NCBI RefSeq assembly: GCF_018263905.1 | Contig: NZ_JAAFZU010000023.1 | Location: 170,755 to 234,754, forward strand | Origin: Loktanella sp. SALINAS62 | GTDB lineage: Bacteria > Pseudomonadota > Alphaproteobacteria > Rhodobacterales > Rhodobacteraceae | Direction of reading: 5' to 3' | Length of the DNA stretch: 64,000 nucleotides | Shown here: piece by piece, positions 45,077-53,935 of the stretch | Layout: every line of letters starts with the position of its first letter | Position numbering within the stretch: the first letter of the stretch is position 1 | Position numbers and translations under genes: made by a program | The notes under the pieces: model-generated | The model's database searches: none | What the model was told of the DNA's origin: nothing | The model's input: the letters and a program-made list of their open reading frames with translations, nothing else

Positions 45077-46453
45077 ATGGAACTCTTTTTGCTGCCCGCA
45101 CTATTGGCTGTTGGACTGATCTACGCATTCACGTTTGACGACGATGATGACGACAACGACGACGCGCCACCCGCGGACGACGGGTTGACCCTTGGCCTTA
45201 CGGAAACCGCGCTGCCTGAACCCGATCAGGACACGTCGGGCGATGATGCCGCGGACGATCCGGCAATCACACCGCTGCAGTTAGGGACGAACGGTGACGA
45301 CGTTGTGACGTTGGGCAACGTCGATGATCGCTACAGCGCCCTGATGGGGAATGATTCCATCGATGGCGGCGGTGGCAATGATGTACTTATCGGTGACGAC
45401 GGTGACGATATCCTGCGTGGCGGCGATGGCGACGACACATTGCGCGGCCGTTTGGGAAATGACGAACTGCGCGGCGATGCCGGCAACGACATTGTGGACG
45501 GTGGGTTCGGTGACGATTTGTTGGGTGGCGGCGCGGGTGACGACCTTATCTTTGGCGGTGCCGGCGATGATACAATCTTTGACGGTTCTGGCAACGATAC
45601 GGTCAGCGGCGGGACGGGTAATGACACCATCACAATCAACGGTGGCGAAGACACCACCTTTGGTGGGCTGGGCGACGACACGATCATCGTCGAACGTGGC
45701 ACCGGCCTTGTGCTGGGCAACGAAGGCAACGACACGATCCTGATCGGTGACAGGATTGATCCCGGCGATGACGAAGGCCCCTATCGCGTGTTCGGTGGCG
45801 ACGGTGACGATACCATCCGCGGTGGTGCTGGCGATGATCGCCTGAACGGTGGTGACGGCAACGATTCCATCATGGGTGGCGATGGGAATGACGTGATTGG
45901 TGGCGACGGTGGCGATGATATTCTTGATGGCGGACTGGGCGACGACACGCTGATCGGCAGCGCCGGAAACGATTATCTGATCGGCATGGACGGCGACGAT
46001 GTTCTGGACGGTGGCGCTGGTGCCGACACCATCGTGGCGGACACAGGCGACGACGTTGTTTTTGGCGGGGACGGCGGCGACCAGATATTCAGCATGTCGG
46101 GCAACAACACCATCACGACAGGCACCGGGTTCGACACGATCGAAGTGGCGACCGACACCACGATTACCGACTTTGATCCAACCCGCGACCAGATCGACCT
46201 GTATCAACTGCGCATGCCTGATGACGGCAGCGAATTCGACGAGCCCGCGGAATATGACATTGTCCTGACATCGGGCACTGATGCAGACGGACCGTTCACC
46301 TTGGTGACCTTTGGGCCGACGACGTCGGCAGATACGACCAACGGTGATCTGGTGCTGCGGCTGAATGGCATTTCTCCGGCTGATTTGACGGAAGACAACT
46401 TTACCACCTATGCCGCGTCGCAGCTGTCTTACCTTGAAATCGACGCCCGGTAG
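45077..46453 (+). CDS. RTX-type calcium-binding protein with N-terminal membrane segment
   Basis: A 458-residue protein whose first 20 residues are hydrophobic (ELFLLPALLAVGLIYAFTF) and directly followed by an Asp-rich stretch (DDDDDDNDDAPPADD). Residues about 91-355 consist of about 20 Ca-binding nonapeptide repeats of GGxGxDxLx type (for example GGDGDDTLRGRLGNDELRG). The C-terminal 100 residues form a non-repeated domain (TITDFDPTRDQIDLYQL), typical of type I secretion signals. The N-terminal helix is unlike a classical RTX start. Secreted or surface role inferred; no T1SS genes are close. Confidence 0.88.
   Translation: MELFLLPALLAVGLIYAFTFDDDDDDNDDAPPADDGLTLGLTETALPEPDQDTSGDDAADDPAITPLQLGTNGDDVVTLGNVDDRYSALMGNDSIDGGGGNDVLIGDDGDDILRGGDGDDTLRGRLGNDELRGDAGNDIVDGGFGDDLLGGGAGDDLIFGGAGDDTIFDGSGNDTVSGGTGNDTITINGGEDTTFGGLGDDTIIVERGTGLVLGNEGNDTILIGDRIDPGDDEGPYRVFGGDGDDTIRGGAGDDRLNGGDGNDSIMGGDGNDVIGGDGGDDILDGGLGDDTLIGSAGNDYLIGMDGDDVLDGGAGADTIVADTGDDVVFGGDGGDQIFSMSGNNTITTGTGFDTIEVATDTTITDFDPTRDQIDLYQLRMPDDGSEFDEPAEYDIVLTSGTDADGPFTLVTFGPTTSADTTNGDLVLRLNGISPADLTEDNFTTYAASQLSYLEIDAR
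45347..46140 (+). repeat. RTX nonapeptide-repeat region
   Basis: Tandem 27-base units (often ggcggtgatggcgacgac-like) encode the GGxGxDxLx repeats of the calcium-binding protein. They are imperfect, with two interruptions (about residues 195-215 and 225-245) where the pattern lapses. Such low-complexity DNA also gives a long open antisense frame, which is not a gene. Confidence 0.85.
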
Positions 46454-46487
46454 CGCGCACCAGTGACTGCCCCCTTGCGGCAAAGCG

Positions 46488-46507
46488 GGGCGGGGTATAT
46501 CCCGCCC
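46488..46507 (+). terminator. weak terminator candidate after the RTX gene
   Basis: GGGCGGG and CCCGCCC form a 7-bp stem with a GTATAT loop, 35 bases after the RTX stop. No immediate T-run follows, so termination is uncertain. Confidence 0.4.
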
Positions 46508-46662
46508 TGCATGAAACGGTTTTTCGACATGGATGATCGCGCACGGCTGCCTTGGCGGTTTTTTGGCGCGACACGGACAATTCTCGCGCATCTATGATGC
46601 GTGCGGCGTCCTTGTGCGCCATGCCATGACCCCACATCACTGACCAACACGGGAGTGGACCA

Positions 46663-48066
46663 ATGTCCCCCAAGACCCTTTACGATAAAATCTGGGATGC
46701 GCACCTCGCGCACAAAGCCGAAGACGGCACCTGCCTTTTGTATATCGACCGTCACCTTGTTCACGAAGTGACGTCGCCGCAGGCGTTCGAAGGCCTGCGC
46801 ATGACGAATCGCACGGTTCATGCCCCGGACAAGACGATTGCAGTGCCGGATCACAACGTCCCCACCACGCTGGACCGCGCCAACGCCCAGTCGATGACCG
46901 AAGACAGCCGCATTCAGGTCGAAGCGCTGGACAAGAACGCCAAGGATTTCGGTATCCACTATTACCCGGTGTCCGACGTGCGGCAGGGCATCGTGCACAT
47001 CGTCGGTCCGGAACAGGGCTGGACCCTGCCGGGCATGACGGTCGTCTGCGGTGACAGCCACACCGCAACGCATGGCGCATTCGGCGCGCTGGCCCACGGC
47101 ATCGGCACGTCAGAGGTCGAACACGTGCTGGCCACCCAGACGCTGATCCAGAAGAAATCGAAAAACATGAAGGTCGAAATCACCGGCAAACTGCGCCCCG
47201 GTGTGACCGCAAAGGACATCACCATGTCCGTGATCGGCGTGACAGGCACCGCTGGCGGCACCGGCTATGTCATTGAATACTGCGGCGAGGCGATCCGCGA
47301 CCTGAGCATGGAAGGCCGCATGACGGTCTGCAACATGGCAATCGAAGGCGGTGCACGCGCTGGACTGATCGCGCCCGATGAAAAGACGTTCGCCTATTGC
47401 AACGGTCGCCCGCACGCCCCCAAGGGCGCCCAGTGGGAAGCCGCATTGGAATGGTGGAAAACGCTGTATTCCGACGACGATGCGCAATGGGACAAGGTCG
47501 TAACGCTCAAAGGCGAAGACATTGCGCCATCGGTCACGTGGGGCACATCGCCCGAAGACGTGCTGCCGATCACGGCCACCGTGCCGGCAGCGTCCGATTT
47601 CACGGGCGGCAAGGTCGGTGCCGCACAGCGGTCGCTGGATTACATGGGCCTGACGCCCGGCACCCCGCTGTCCGAAATCGAGATCGACACCGTTTTCATC
47701 GGGTCTTGCACCAACGGCCGGATCGAAGATTTGCGCGCTGCCGCTGAAATCCTGAAGGGCAAGAAGATCGCCGTGAAACGTGCGATGGTCGTGCCCGGCT
47801 CGGGCCTTGTCCGCGCGCAGGCCGAAGAAGAAGGGCTTGCCGATATCTTCAAGGACGCCGGTTTCGAATGGCGTCTGGCAGGCTGTTCCATGTGCCTTGC
47901 GATGAACCCTGACCAACTGTCGCCCGGCGAACGCTGTGCCGCCACATCCAACCGCAACTTTGAAGGCCGTCAGGGCCGCGGCGGACGCACGCACCTGATG
48001 TCGCCGCAAATGGCCGCCGCCGCCGCAATCACCGGACGGCTGACCGACGTAAGGGAGATGATGTAA
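46663..48066 (+). CDS. leuC: 3-isopropylmalate dehydratase large subunit
   Basis: Aconitase-family subunit (467 residues) holding the [4Fe-4S] cluster for isomerisation of 2- to 3-isopropylmalate in leucine synthesis. It has [20 protein letters not shown] at residues about 127-146 and the cluster Cys in FIGSCTNGR and [22 protein letters not shown] precedes the ATG. Its TAA overlaps the leuD ATG by one base (TAATG). The 209-base region upstream shows no leucine-rich leader peptide. Full family length. Confidence 0.97.
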   Translation: MSPKTLYDKIWDAHLAHKAEDGTCLLYIDRHLVHEVTSPQAFEGLRMTNRTVHAPDKTIAVPDHNVPTTLDRANAQSMTEDSRIQVEALDKNAKDFGIHYYPVSDVRQGIVHIVGPEQGWTLPGMTVVCGDSHTATHGAFGALAHGIGTSEVEHVLATQTLIQKKSKNMKVEITGKLRPGVTAKDITMSVIGVTGTAGGTGYVIEYCGEAIRDLSMEGRMTVCNMAIEGGARAGLIAPDEKTFAYCNGRPHAPKGAQWEAALEWWKTLYSDDDAQWDKVVTLKGEDIAPSVTWGTSPEDVLPITATVPAASDFTGGKVGAAQRSLDYMGLTPGTPLSEIEIDTVFIGSCTNGRIEDLRAAAEILKGKKIAVKRAMVVPGSGLVRAQAEEEGLADIFKDAGFEWRLAGCSMCLAMNPDQLSPGERCAATSNRNFEGRQGRGGRTHLMSPQMAAAAAITGRLTDVREMM

Positions 48067-48671
48067 TGGAAAAGTTCGACAAACTCAGCGGTGTTGCTGC
48101 GCCAATGCCACTGGTGAACATCGATACAGACATGATCATCCCCAAACAGTTCCTGAAGACCATCAAGCGGTCTGGACTGGGCGTGAACCTGTTCGACGAA
48201 ATGCGCTATGACGACAACGGCGACGAAATCCCCGATTTTGTGCTGAACAAACCGCAATATCGCAACGCCGAAATTCTGGTGGCGGGCGATAACTTTGGTT
48301 GCGGGTCGTCGCGCGAACATGCGCCTTGGGCGATCAAGGATTTCGGTATCCGCTGCGTGATCGCACCAAGCTATGCCGATATCTTTTACAGCAATTGTTT
48401 CAAAAACGGCATCCTGCCGGTGGTCCTGCCACAGGAACAGGTCGATGTGCTGATGGCGGACGCTGAAAAGGGGTCGAACGCCCGGATCGAAATTGATCTG
48501 GAAACCCAGACCATCACGTCTTCTGATGGTCAGGTCTTCACGTTTGAGGTCGACAGCTTCAAAAAGCATTGCCTGATGAATGGTCTGGATGACATCGGAC
48601 TGACGCTGGAAAAATCGGCATCGATCGAAGCGTTCGAGGCGCAGGCCGCCACATCTCGGCCTTGGGTCTAA
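48066..48671 (+). CDS. leuD: 3-isopropylmalate dehydratase small subunit
   Basis: Partner swivel domain (201 residues) of LeuC, completing the active site. Motifs are [13 protein letters not shown] near residue 18 and the substrate loop [16 protein letters not shown] near residue 73-88. It begins on the last base of leuC, so the subunits are translated together. A hairpin terminator stands 30 bases after the stop, which separates leuCD from the following membrane-protein gene and from leuB. Confidence 0.97.
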   Translation: MEKFDKLSGVAAPMPLVNIDTDMIIPKQFLKTIKRSGLGVNLFDEMRYDDNGDEIPDFVLNKPQYRNAEILVAGDNFGCGSSREHAPWAIKDFGIRCVIAPSYADIFYSNCFKNGILPVVLPQEQVDVLMADAEKGSNARIEIDLETQTITSSDGQVFTFEVDSFKKHCLMNGLDDIGLTLEKSASIEAFEAQAATSRPWV

Positions 48672-48701
48672 ACAAAGTTTAAGTAAATTCAAATTTTTCC
48701 T

Positions 48702-48733
48702 ATGGGGCCAGTATTTGCTGGCCCCATTATCTT
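48702..48733 (+). terminator. intrinsic terminator after leuD
   Basis: ATGGGGCCAG/CTGGCCCCAT, a perfect 10-bp stem with a TATTTG loop, is followed by TATCTTG. The T-run is poor, but the stem is strong and placed 31 bases after leuD. Confidence 0.7.
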
Positions 48734-48867
48734 GTAGGCAAACGCAACGTTGACGCCCCAGCGCCCCAAAAGGGTTGCAAAGCCGCACCACCCGCGCCGC
48801 AAAACAGCCCTGTCTTTTATACAGACATAACAGAAACTTGTGCGGACCGGGTGAGAAAGGCAAGATT

Positions 48868-49806
48868 ATGGCAGTACCGAGGCAGCCCGCCACAATAGCG
48901 GGATCGTTTGACGGAACAAAGGGTCGGCATCGTATCGCCCCTGGCCGCAAGAAGGATATGCAGGTTTTGAACACGACTTTGCTAAAGGCATTGGCGCGCG
49001 CGTTATGCGTAGTGGTGTTGATTGCGACACCTACATTGTTCCTGCCGATTCAACCCAATGGCAATTCCGCCGTTGTGGCACTTGTGGCCGTCTTTGCCGC
49101 GCTTTTCACAATCGTTGAATACAGTGTGGCCAGTCCCAGCTTCATCGAATTTCGCAGTGCCCCCCCGTTCAATCGGCTGCGCTTTGCCGCACTGTTTTTT
49201 ACGGTTCTCACACTCTCTTTGATTCTGCGCGGTGGCGACAACCCCAGTACAATGACGCTTTTGCTGCAGGGGATTGGCCGACAGATCGGCGACGCGCTGG
49301 ACGTTCCGTTTTCGCCGGTTCGGCTTGTCCAGCTGATGATGTCTGAAAATACGCCAGCGTCAGTTCTGGAAACCCTGCGTGTCGCGGCTGGGCTTGCCTA
49401 TCTGGTGTCGCTGATTTCCATTGCCGCGTTCATCATGATGCTGCGCGTGAAACGCTGGCCCCGCCGATCCGAAAGCTTCAATGTCTGGATCAATCTGCCG
49501 ATGTTCGATCCCACCGCAGGGGGCGACGTGGTCCAGCGCCTGCACAGGGACAGCCAGATTAACCTGATCTTAGGATTCCTGCTGCCATTCCTGATCCCGG
49601 CGGTTGGCAAGCTGATTTCGATCTATGCGACACCGATTGCTCTTAACGATCCACAGACCCTGATCTGGATGGTAGCAGCATGGGCCTTTTTGCCAGCAAG
49701 TCTTTTGATGCGCGGCATCGCGCTGTCGCGGGTGGCGCAGATGATCCACAACCAGCGCAAACGCGCCTACGCCGAAGCGGCCGCTGGCGGGCTGCTGCCA
49801 GTCTGA
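48868..49806 (+). CDS. multi-pass membrane protein of unknown function
   Basis: A 312-residue protein with a basic N-terminus of about 30 residues and some five to six hydrophobic segments (for example LARALCVVVLIATPTLFLPI, near 41-60, and LILGFLLPFLIPAVGKLISI near 235). I recognise no motif. GAAAGG lies upstream of the ATG at 48868; ATG at 48958, after AGAAGG, would remove the first 30 residues. It is inserted between leuD and leuB and its last 127 bases overlap the next gene in another frame. A Rhodobacterales-specific inner-membrane protein seems likely. Confidence 0.7.
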   Translation: MAVPRQPATIAGSFDGTKGRHRIAPGRKKDMQVLNTTLLKALARALCVVVLIATPTLFLPIQPNGNSAVVALVAVFAALFTIVEYSVASPSFIEFRSAPPFNRLRFAALFFTVLTLSLILRGGDNPSTMTLLLQGIGRQIGDALDVPFSPVRLVQLMMSENTPASVLETLRVAAGLAYLVSLISIAAFIMMLRVKRWPRRSESFNVWINLPMFDPTAGGDVVQRLHRDSQINLILGFLLPFLIPAVGKLISIYATPIALNDPQTLIWMVAAWAFLPASLLMRGIALSRVAQMIHNQRKRAYAEAAAGGLLPV

Positions 49807-50822
49807 TCCTGACGCTATCGGCCACGGCTGCGGCGTCGGAAACGATCCGTGTCGCGACCTTTGCCGCACCGCTGGGCCGTGATGGGCCGGGCATGCTGCT
49901 GCGCGATCTGGGGCGCGACGATCCACAAATCGACGCTGTGCAGATCATCGTTGCGAATGCAGCCCCCGATATCCTGCTGCTGACAGCCGTGGATTACGAT
50001 GTGGACGGGCTGACGCTGGCGGCCTTGGCTGACCTTTTGGGATATCCGCACCACTATGCAGGTGCGCCGAACAGCGGTTTACCGACCGGTCTGGACCTGA
50101 ATGCCAATGGGCGGCTGGGGGAACCACGCGACGCTCAGGGATACGGGCGGTTTTTTGGTGCGGGCGGATTGGCTGTGTTATCCCGTTTCCCGATCTTGGC
50201 AGATCAGAAACGCGACCTGACCACGATGCTTTGGCATGATCTACCGGGCGCTGTTCCGCCTGACGGGCCAACCGGGTCATCCGAGATCATGAACGTGCAG
50301 CGGCTGTCGTCGACAGCGCATTGGGTTCTGCCCATCGACGCCCCGGGTGGGCAGGTCACGCTGATGGCCTTTTCGTCTACGCCACCGGTTTTCGATGGGC
50401 CAGAGGATCGCAATGGCCTGCGAAACCGTGACGAGTTACGTCTTTGGACCCATGTGCTGGATCAGGATCAGCCACCGATGTTCGTCATTTTGGGGAATGC
50501 CAATCTTGATCCTGCTGACGGTGACGGATTGCGCGATGCGATGACGGATTTTCTGGCCGATCCCCGCATCATCGATCCTTTACCACGCAGTGCTGGCGGG
50601 GTCGAAGCCGCTGACGCCAATCATGTGGGTGATCCCGCACTGGACACCGCCGATTGGACTGATGGCACGCCCGGCAACCTGCGCGTGTCATATGTGCTGC
50701 CATCTGCGGATTGGCGCATCGACGACGCCGGCGTCGTCTGGCCGCCGTCGGATGACCCTGTGGCGCGCATTGTGGCAGATGCGGGTCCGCACCGTTTGGT
50801 CTGGGTCGATATCTCACGCTGA
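49680..50822 (+). CDS. endonuclease/exonuclease/phosphatase-fold exported protein
   Basis: An EEP-superfamily protein of up to 380 residues. After an Arg-rich n-region (RLRRSGRWRAAASLILTLS) and a signal sequence ending near ATAAAS, the mature part starts TIRVATFAAPLG. The EEP pattern includes PDILLLTAVDYD, NGRLGEPRDAQGYGRFFGAGG and ILGNANLDPADGDG, the last matching the GDxN metal motif. The usual Glu after the first LL is not evident, so activity is uncertain. The only in-frame standard start near the signal peptide is ATG at 49680, nested 127 bases within the preceding gene. Confidence 0.78.
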   Translation: MGLFASKSFDARHRAVAGGADDPQPAQTRLRRSGRWRAAASLILTLSATAAASETIRVATFAAPLGRDGPGMLLRDLGRDDPQIDAVQIIVANAAPDILLLTAVDYDVDGLTLAALADLLGYPHHYAGAPNSGLPTGLDLNANGRLGEPRDAQGYGRFFGAGGLAVLSRFPILADQKRDLTTMLWHDLPGAVPPDGPTGSSEIMNVQRLSSTAHWVLPIDAPGGQVTLMAFSSTPPVFDGPEDRNGLRNRDELRLWTHVLDQDQPPMFVILGNANLDPADGDGLRDAMTDFLADPRIIDPLPRSAGGVEAADANHVGDPALDTADWTDGTPGNLRVSYVLPSADWRIDDAGVVWPPSDDPVARIVADAGPHRLVWVDISR

Positions 50823-50885
50823 CTTGATCCCGGCGGCCCTTGGGTTTACGCCACGCGCGAACCTTTCCACACAAGGACCGCTGAC

Positions 50886-51992
50886 ATGTCGAACCCCTCA
50901 CTGTTGATTCTGGCCGGCGACGGCATCGGCCCCGAAGTCATGGCCGAGGTTAAACGCGTCATCGACTGGTATGGCACCAAACGCGACATGGTGTTTGACG
51001 TGTCCGAAGATCTGGTCGGCGGCTGCGCATATGACAAGCACGGCACGCCACTGCACGACGACACGATGGCCAAGGCGCAAGAGGTCGACGCCGTTCTGCT
51101 GGGTGCCGTTGGCGGTCCGCAATATGACGATCTTGATTTCAGCCTGAAGCCGGAACGCGGTCTGCTGCGCCTGCGCAAGGAAATGGACCTGTTCAGCAAC
51201 CTGCGCCCCGCCCAGTGTTTTGATGCATTGGCGGATTTTTCGTCGCTGAAACGCGATGTCGTGGCTGGTCTGGATATCATGATCGTGCGCGAACTGACGT
51301 CCGGCGTCTATTTCGGTGAACCGCGCGGCATCCATACCGAAGGCAACGAACGCGTCGGCATCAACACCCAGCGTTATACGGAATCCGAAATCGCCCGTGT
51401 CGCCCGGTCCGCATTCGAACTGGCCCGCCGTCGCAGCAACAAGGTCTGTTCGATGGAAAAGGCCAATGTGATGGAATCCGGCGTGCTGTGGCGTCAGGTC
51501 GTCACCGAAGTGCACCAGAAAGAATATCAGGACGTCGAACTAAGCCACATGTACGCCGACGCAGGTGCGATGCAGCTTTGCCGCTGGCCCAAACAGTTCG
51601 ATGTGATCGTGACCGACAACCTGTTCGGTGATCTTTTGTCCGACGCGGCGGCCATGCTGACCGGATCGCTGGGCATGTTGCCAAGTGCATCGCTGGGCCT
51701 GCCGATGGCCAATGGCCGTCCAAAGGCGTTGTACGAACCGGTGCACGGATCCGCGCCCGACATTGCAGGTCAAGGCAAGGCCAACCCGATTGCCTGTATC
51801 CTTAGCTTTGCGATGGCGCTGCGCTATTCCTTCGACGCCGGGTCAGAGGCAGATCGCCTTGAACAGGCGGTGGAACGCGTGCTGGCCGACGGTGCCCGCA
51901 CCGCCGATCTGCTGGGCCCAGAAGACGGCACACCGATCAGCACCACAGTCATGGGCGACCGGATTCTGGCCGCGCTCGACGCAAGCCTGTAA
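50886..51992 (+). CDS. leuB: 3-isopropylmalate dehydrogenase
   Basis: Oxidative decarboxylation of 3-isopropylmalate with NAD in leucine synthesis. The 368-residue protein has the beta-decarboxylating dehydrogenase pattern: [13 protein letters not shown] at the start, the substrate Arg series ([19 protein letters not shown], about 94-112), and the metal/NAD block [20 protein letters not shown]. Metal Asp residues are kept. AAGGACC precedes the ATG. It follows the EEP gene by 64 bases. A hairpin lies past its stop. Confidence 0.97.
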   Translation: MSNPSLLILAGDGIGPEVMAEVKRVIDWYGTKRDMVFDVSEDLVGGCAYDKHGTPLHDDTMAKAQEVDAVLLGAVGGPQYDDLDFSLKPERGLLRLRKEMDLFSNLRPAQCFDALADFSSLKRDVVAGLDIMIVRELTSGVYFGEPRGIHTEGNERVGINTQRYTESEIARVARSAFELARRRSNKVCSMEKANVMESGVLWRQVVTEVHQKEYQDVELSHMYADAGAMQLCRWPKQFDVIVTDNLFGDLLSDAAAMLTGSLGMLPSASLGLPMANGRPKALYEPVHGSAPDIAGQGKANPIACILSFAMALRYSFDAGSEADRLEQAVERVLADGARTADLLGPEDGTPISTTVMGDRILAALDASL

Positions 51993-52004
51993 CGATACTG
52001 CAAA

Positions 52005-52038
52005 GCCCAAGACTGCCGCATTGCCGGGGGTCTTGGGC
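52005..52038 (+). terminator. hairpin after leuB
   Basis: GCCCAAGAC and GTCTTGGGC are perfect 9-bp arms with a 16-base loop, 13 bases past the leuB stop. No T-run follows; probable but not certain terminator. Confidence 0.5.
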
Positions 52039-52172
52039 GAAACACGACCTGCGACCCTGCAGGCGGAATGTGGGACGCGGTTTGCTGCCGTTCATTGGCC
52101 GCGACGGCTTGACGCTCGGCGCAAGTGCGACCATCCGTCAGATACACTTCGATTTTATGCAGGACACTGACC

Positions 52173-53231
52173 ATGTCATCCAACGCCCGGGGCGCATTGC
52201 TGGCCGTCATGGCTTACGCCATCTTTTCCACACACGACGTTTTCATCAAGGTGCTTGGGGCCAGCTATTCACCGGTCCAGATCGTCTTTTTCTCTGTCTT
52301 GCTGTCGTTCCCGCTGGCGACGTTCCAGTTGATGCGCGACGCGAACCCCGGCACGCTGGTCCCGCGCCATCCCTACTGGATGGCGGTGCGGACGGTCGCG
52401 GCGGTGTCGACCGGTTTTTGCGTGTTCTACGCGTTTTCCGTCCTGCCGCTGGCGCAGGTCTATGCGATCCTGTTCGCAACCCCGCTGCTGATCACCATCC
52501 TTGCTATTCCCATTCTGGGCGAACAGGTCCGCCTACGGCGCTGGATGGCTGTTTTGGTCGGTCTGGCGGGCGTCATGGTCGTGCTGCGCCCCGGCAGCAC
52601 AGCGTTGGAACTGGGTCACGCCGCCGCCCTGATCGGGGCATTTGGTGCAGCACTGACCGGGCTGATTGTCCGCAAGATCGGGGCCGATGAACGCCCCGTG
52701 GTGTTGATGCTGTATCCGATGGCGGGCAACTTCATTGTGATGGGGGCGGCGCTGGGTTTCGTCTATGAACCCATGCCGGTCGAACACATGGGCATGTTGT
52801 TCGTGATTTCAGCCTTTGCCTTTGCGGCCGGTCTGCTGATCATCGGCGCATATAAGGCTGGCGAAGCGGTCATCGTCGCCCCCATGCAATACAGCCAGAT
52901 CATCTGGGCCACATTGTTTGGCGCGCTGTTCTTTGACGAGGTGCCGGACGGGACGACCATTCTGGGCGCTGCCATCATCATCGCCAGCGGGCTTTACATC
53001 GTTCTGCGCGAAAGCCGATCCGACACCAGCGGCACGCCGAACCTGCGGATGCGGTTGCGGTTCGAAACGGGGACGTTTCTGCGGCCCCGCCCGCGTGAAA
53101 TCGCACCCGAGATACCAGCGCAGCGCAAGACCCCGACAAACGCACCGTCCGTGCAGCCCCGCCCGCATCTGCGCGGCGTCCCCGGTCGGGTTCCCCCCGT
53201 GGCAGAGCCGCGCCGGAAGGACACCGATTAG
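52173..53231 (+). CDS. EamA/DMT-family transporter
   Basis: Drug/metabolite-type permease of 352 residues with ten membrane helices in two EamA repeats (about residues 8-145 and 150-290). A polar, Arg/Pro-rich cytoplasmic tail of about 60 residues follows (RPRPREIAPEIPAQRK and onward), unusual for the family. The ATG at 52173 follows AGGA at 8 bases. The substrate is unknown. It directly precedes tRNA-Pro on the same strand. Confidence 0.88.
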   Translation: MSSNARGALLAVMAYAIFSTHDVFIKVLGASYSPVQIVFFSVLLSFPLATFQLMRDANPGTLVPRHPYWMAVRTVAAVSTGFCVFYAFSVLPLAQVYAILFATPLLITILAIPILGEQVRLRRWMAVLVGLAGVMVVLRPGSTALELGHAAALIGAFGAALTGLIVRKIGADERPVVLMLYPMAGNFIVMGAALGFVYEPMPVEHMGMLFVISAFAFAAGLLIIGAYKAGEAVIVAPMQYSQIIWATLFGALFFDEVPDGTTILGAAIIIASGLYIVLRESRSDTSGTPNLRMRLRFETGTFLRPRPREIAPEIPAQRKTPTNAPSVQPRPHLRGVPGRVPPVAEPRRKDTD

Positions 53232-53273
53232 TCTTGTCAAATTGGCACGGCGGGTTTACGACGCCGCCACGGT

Positions 53274-53350
53274 CGGGCTGTAGCGCAGCCTGGTAGCGCA
53301 CCTGCTTCGGGAGCAGGGGGTCGGAGGTTCGAATCCTCTCAGCCCGACCA
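53274..53350 (+). tRNA. tRNA-Pro (CGG)
   Basis: A complete cloverleaf with encoded CCA: acceptor CGGGCTG/CAGCCCG, D arm GCGC/GCGC, anticodon stem CCTGC/GCAGG with loop TTCGGGA (anticodon CGG), and T arm GGAGG/CCTCT with TTCGAAT. The discriminator base is A. It decodes CCG. There are 42 bases between the transporter stop and the tRNA 5' end. Confidence 0.97.
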
Positions 53351-53436
53351 GATATCCAAAATCACGAAAGCCCTGTATCGGTGCGGAACATTTCCGGGGC
53401 CGTCGCGTTGTCTTTTCAAGCGAAAAGGAGAGTCCA

Positions 53437-53571
53437 ATGAGCGGCACGAATGACAACATGACGGGTGACGGCAAGGCCGTCGAAGCCACCAAGCGTCAAA
53501 AGGAACGTCCCGAAGAAGCCCAGCACCACGAGCTGAAGGACGAAGACGGCACGCCAAAATCCGAAGACTGA
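53437..53571 (+). CDS. 44-aa hydrophilic protein, unknown
   Basis: A small ORF with AAAAGGAG 6 bases before the ATG, immediately followed by a strong terminator. It encodes a highly charged peptide without hydrophobic residues to form a core (GDGKAVEATKRQKERPEEAQ and an acidic end), so it is probably disordered, resembling small stress-type peptides. The unit is 86 bases after tRNA-Pro. I know no family. Gene status is supported by ribosome binding site, spacing and terminator. Confidence 0.7.
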   Translation: MSGTNDNMTGDGKAVEATKRQKERPEEAQHHELKDEDGTPKSED

Positions 53572-53590
53572 CCACTTTCCACAGATGAAC

Positions 53591-53618
53591 AAAGGGCGGC
53601 CCCGGTGGCCGCCCTTTT
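53591..53618. terminator. bidirectional intrinsic terminator
   Basis: GGGCGGCC/GGCCGCCC (8 bp) with a CCGGT loop, three A on the left and five T on the right. It ends the 44-aa gene and faces the DUF1244 gene. Confidence 0.92.
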
Positions 53619-53624
53619 TGATGT

Positions 53625-53921
53625 TCAGTGCTTGTGACTGTCTGCGAAAGCCGCCTTTGCTTCTGGCGTGGCATCCGTCTGATGCTTTGCTTTCCATTCG
53701 TCGAACGGCATTTTATAGAACGCGGCGCGTCCTTCGTCCTTGGTCATCGCAATGCCCCGTTCGTTCGCTGCTTCCTGATACCAGCGCGACAGGCAATTCC
53801 GACAGAACCCGGCAAGGTTCATCATGTCGATGTTTTGCGCATCGGGCCTATCGTCCATCAGGTGCTGTTGCAGGCGGCGAAATGCGGCGGCTTCGATTTC
53901 AGTACGGGTGGCGTCGTCCAT
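53625..53921 (-). CDS. DUF1244 family protein
   Basis: A 98-residue protein of the DUF1244 group, widespread in alpha- and gammaproteobacteria and of unknown function. The family core is AAAFRRLQQHL and MNLAGFCRNCLSRWYQEAA (residues 34-52), with a CxxC-like pair (Cys40 and Cys43). The ATG at 53921 follows CAGGATC. It is 14 bases after the N-formylglutamate amidohydrolase gene, so the two are probably co-transcribed. Confidence 0.92.
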   Translation of the reverse strand: MDDATRTEIEAAAFRRLQQHLMDDRPDAQNIDMMNLAGFCRNCLSRWYQEAANERGIAMTKDEGRAAFYKMPFDEWKAKHQTDATPEAKAAFADSHKH

Positions 53922-53935
53922 GATCCTGTCTCCTG

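Noticed and set aside
45281-46591. Long antisense frame opposite the RTX gene
   Set aside because: It arises from the repeat composition of the RTX coding strand; its translation is low complexity with no motif.
46511-46597. 28-codon ORF upstream of leuC as a leucine leader peptide
   Set aside because: It contains only three Leu codons, has no ribosome binding site and no terminator/antiterminator pair.
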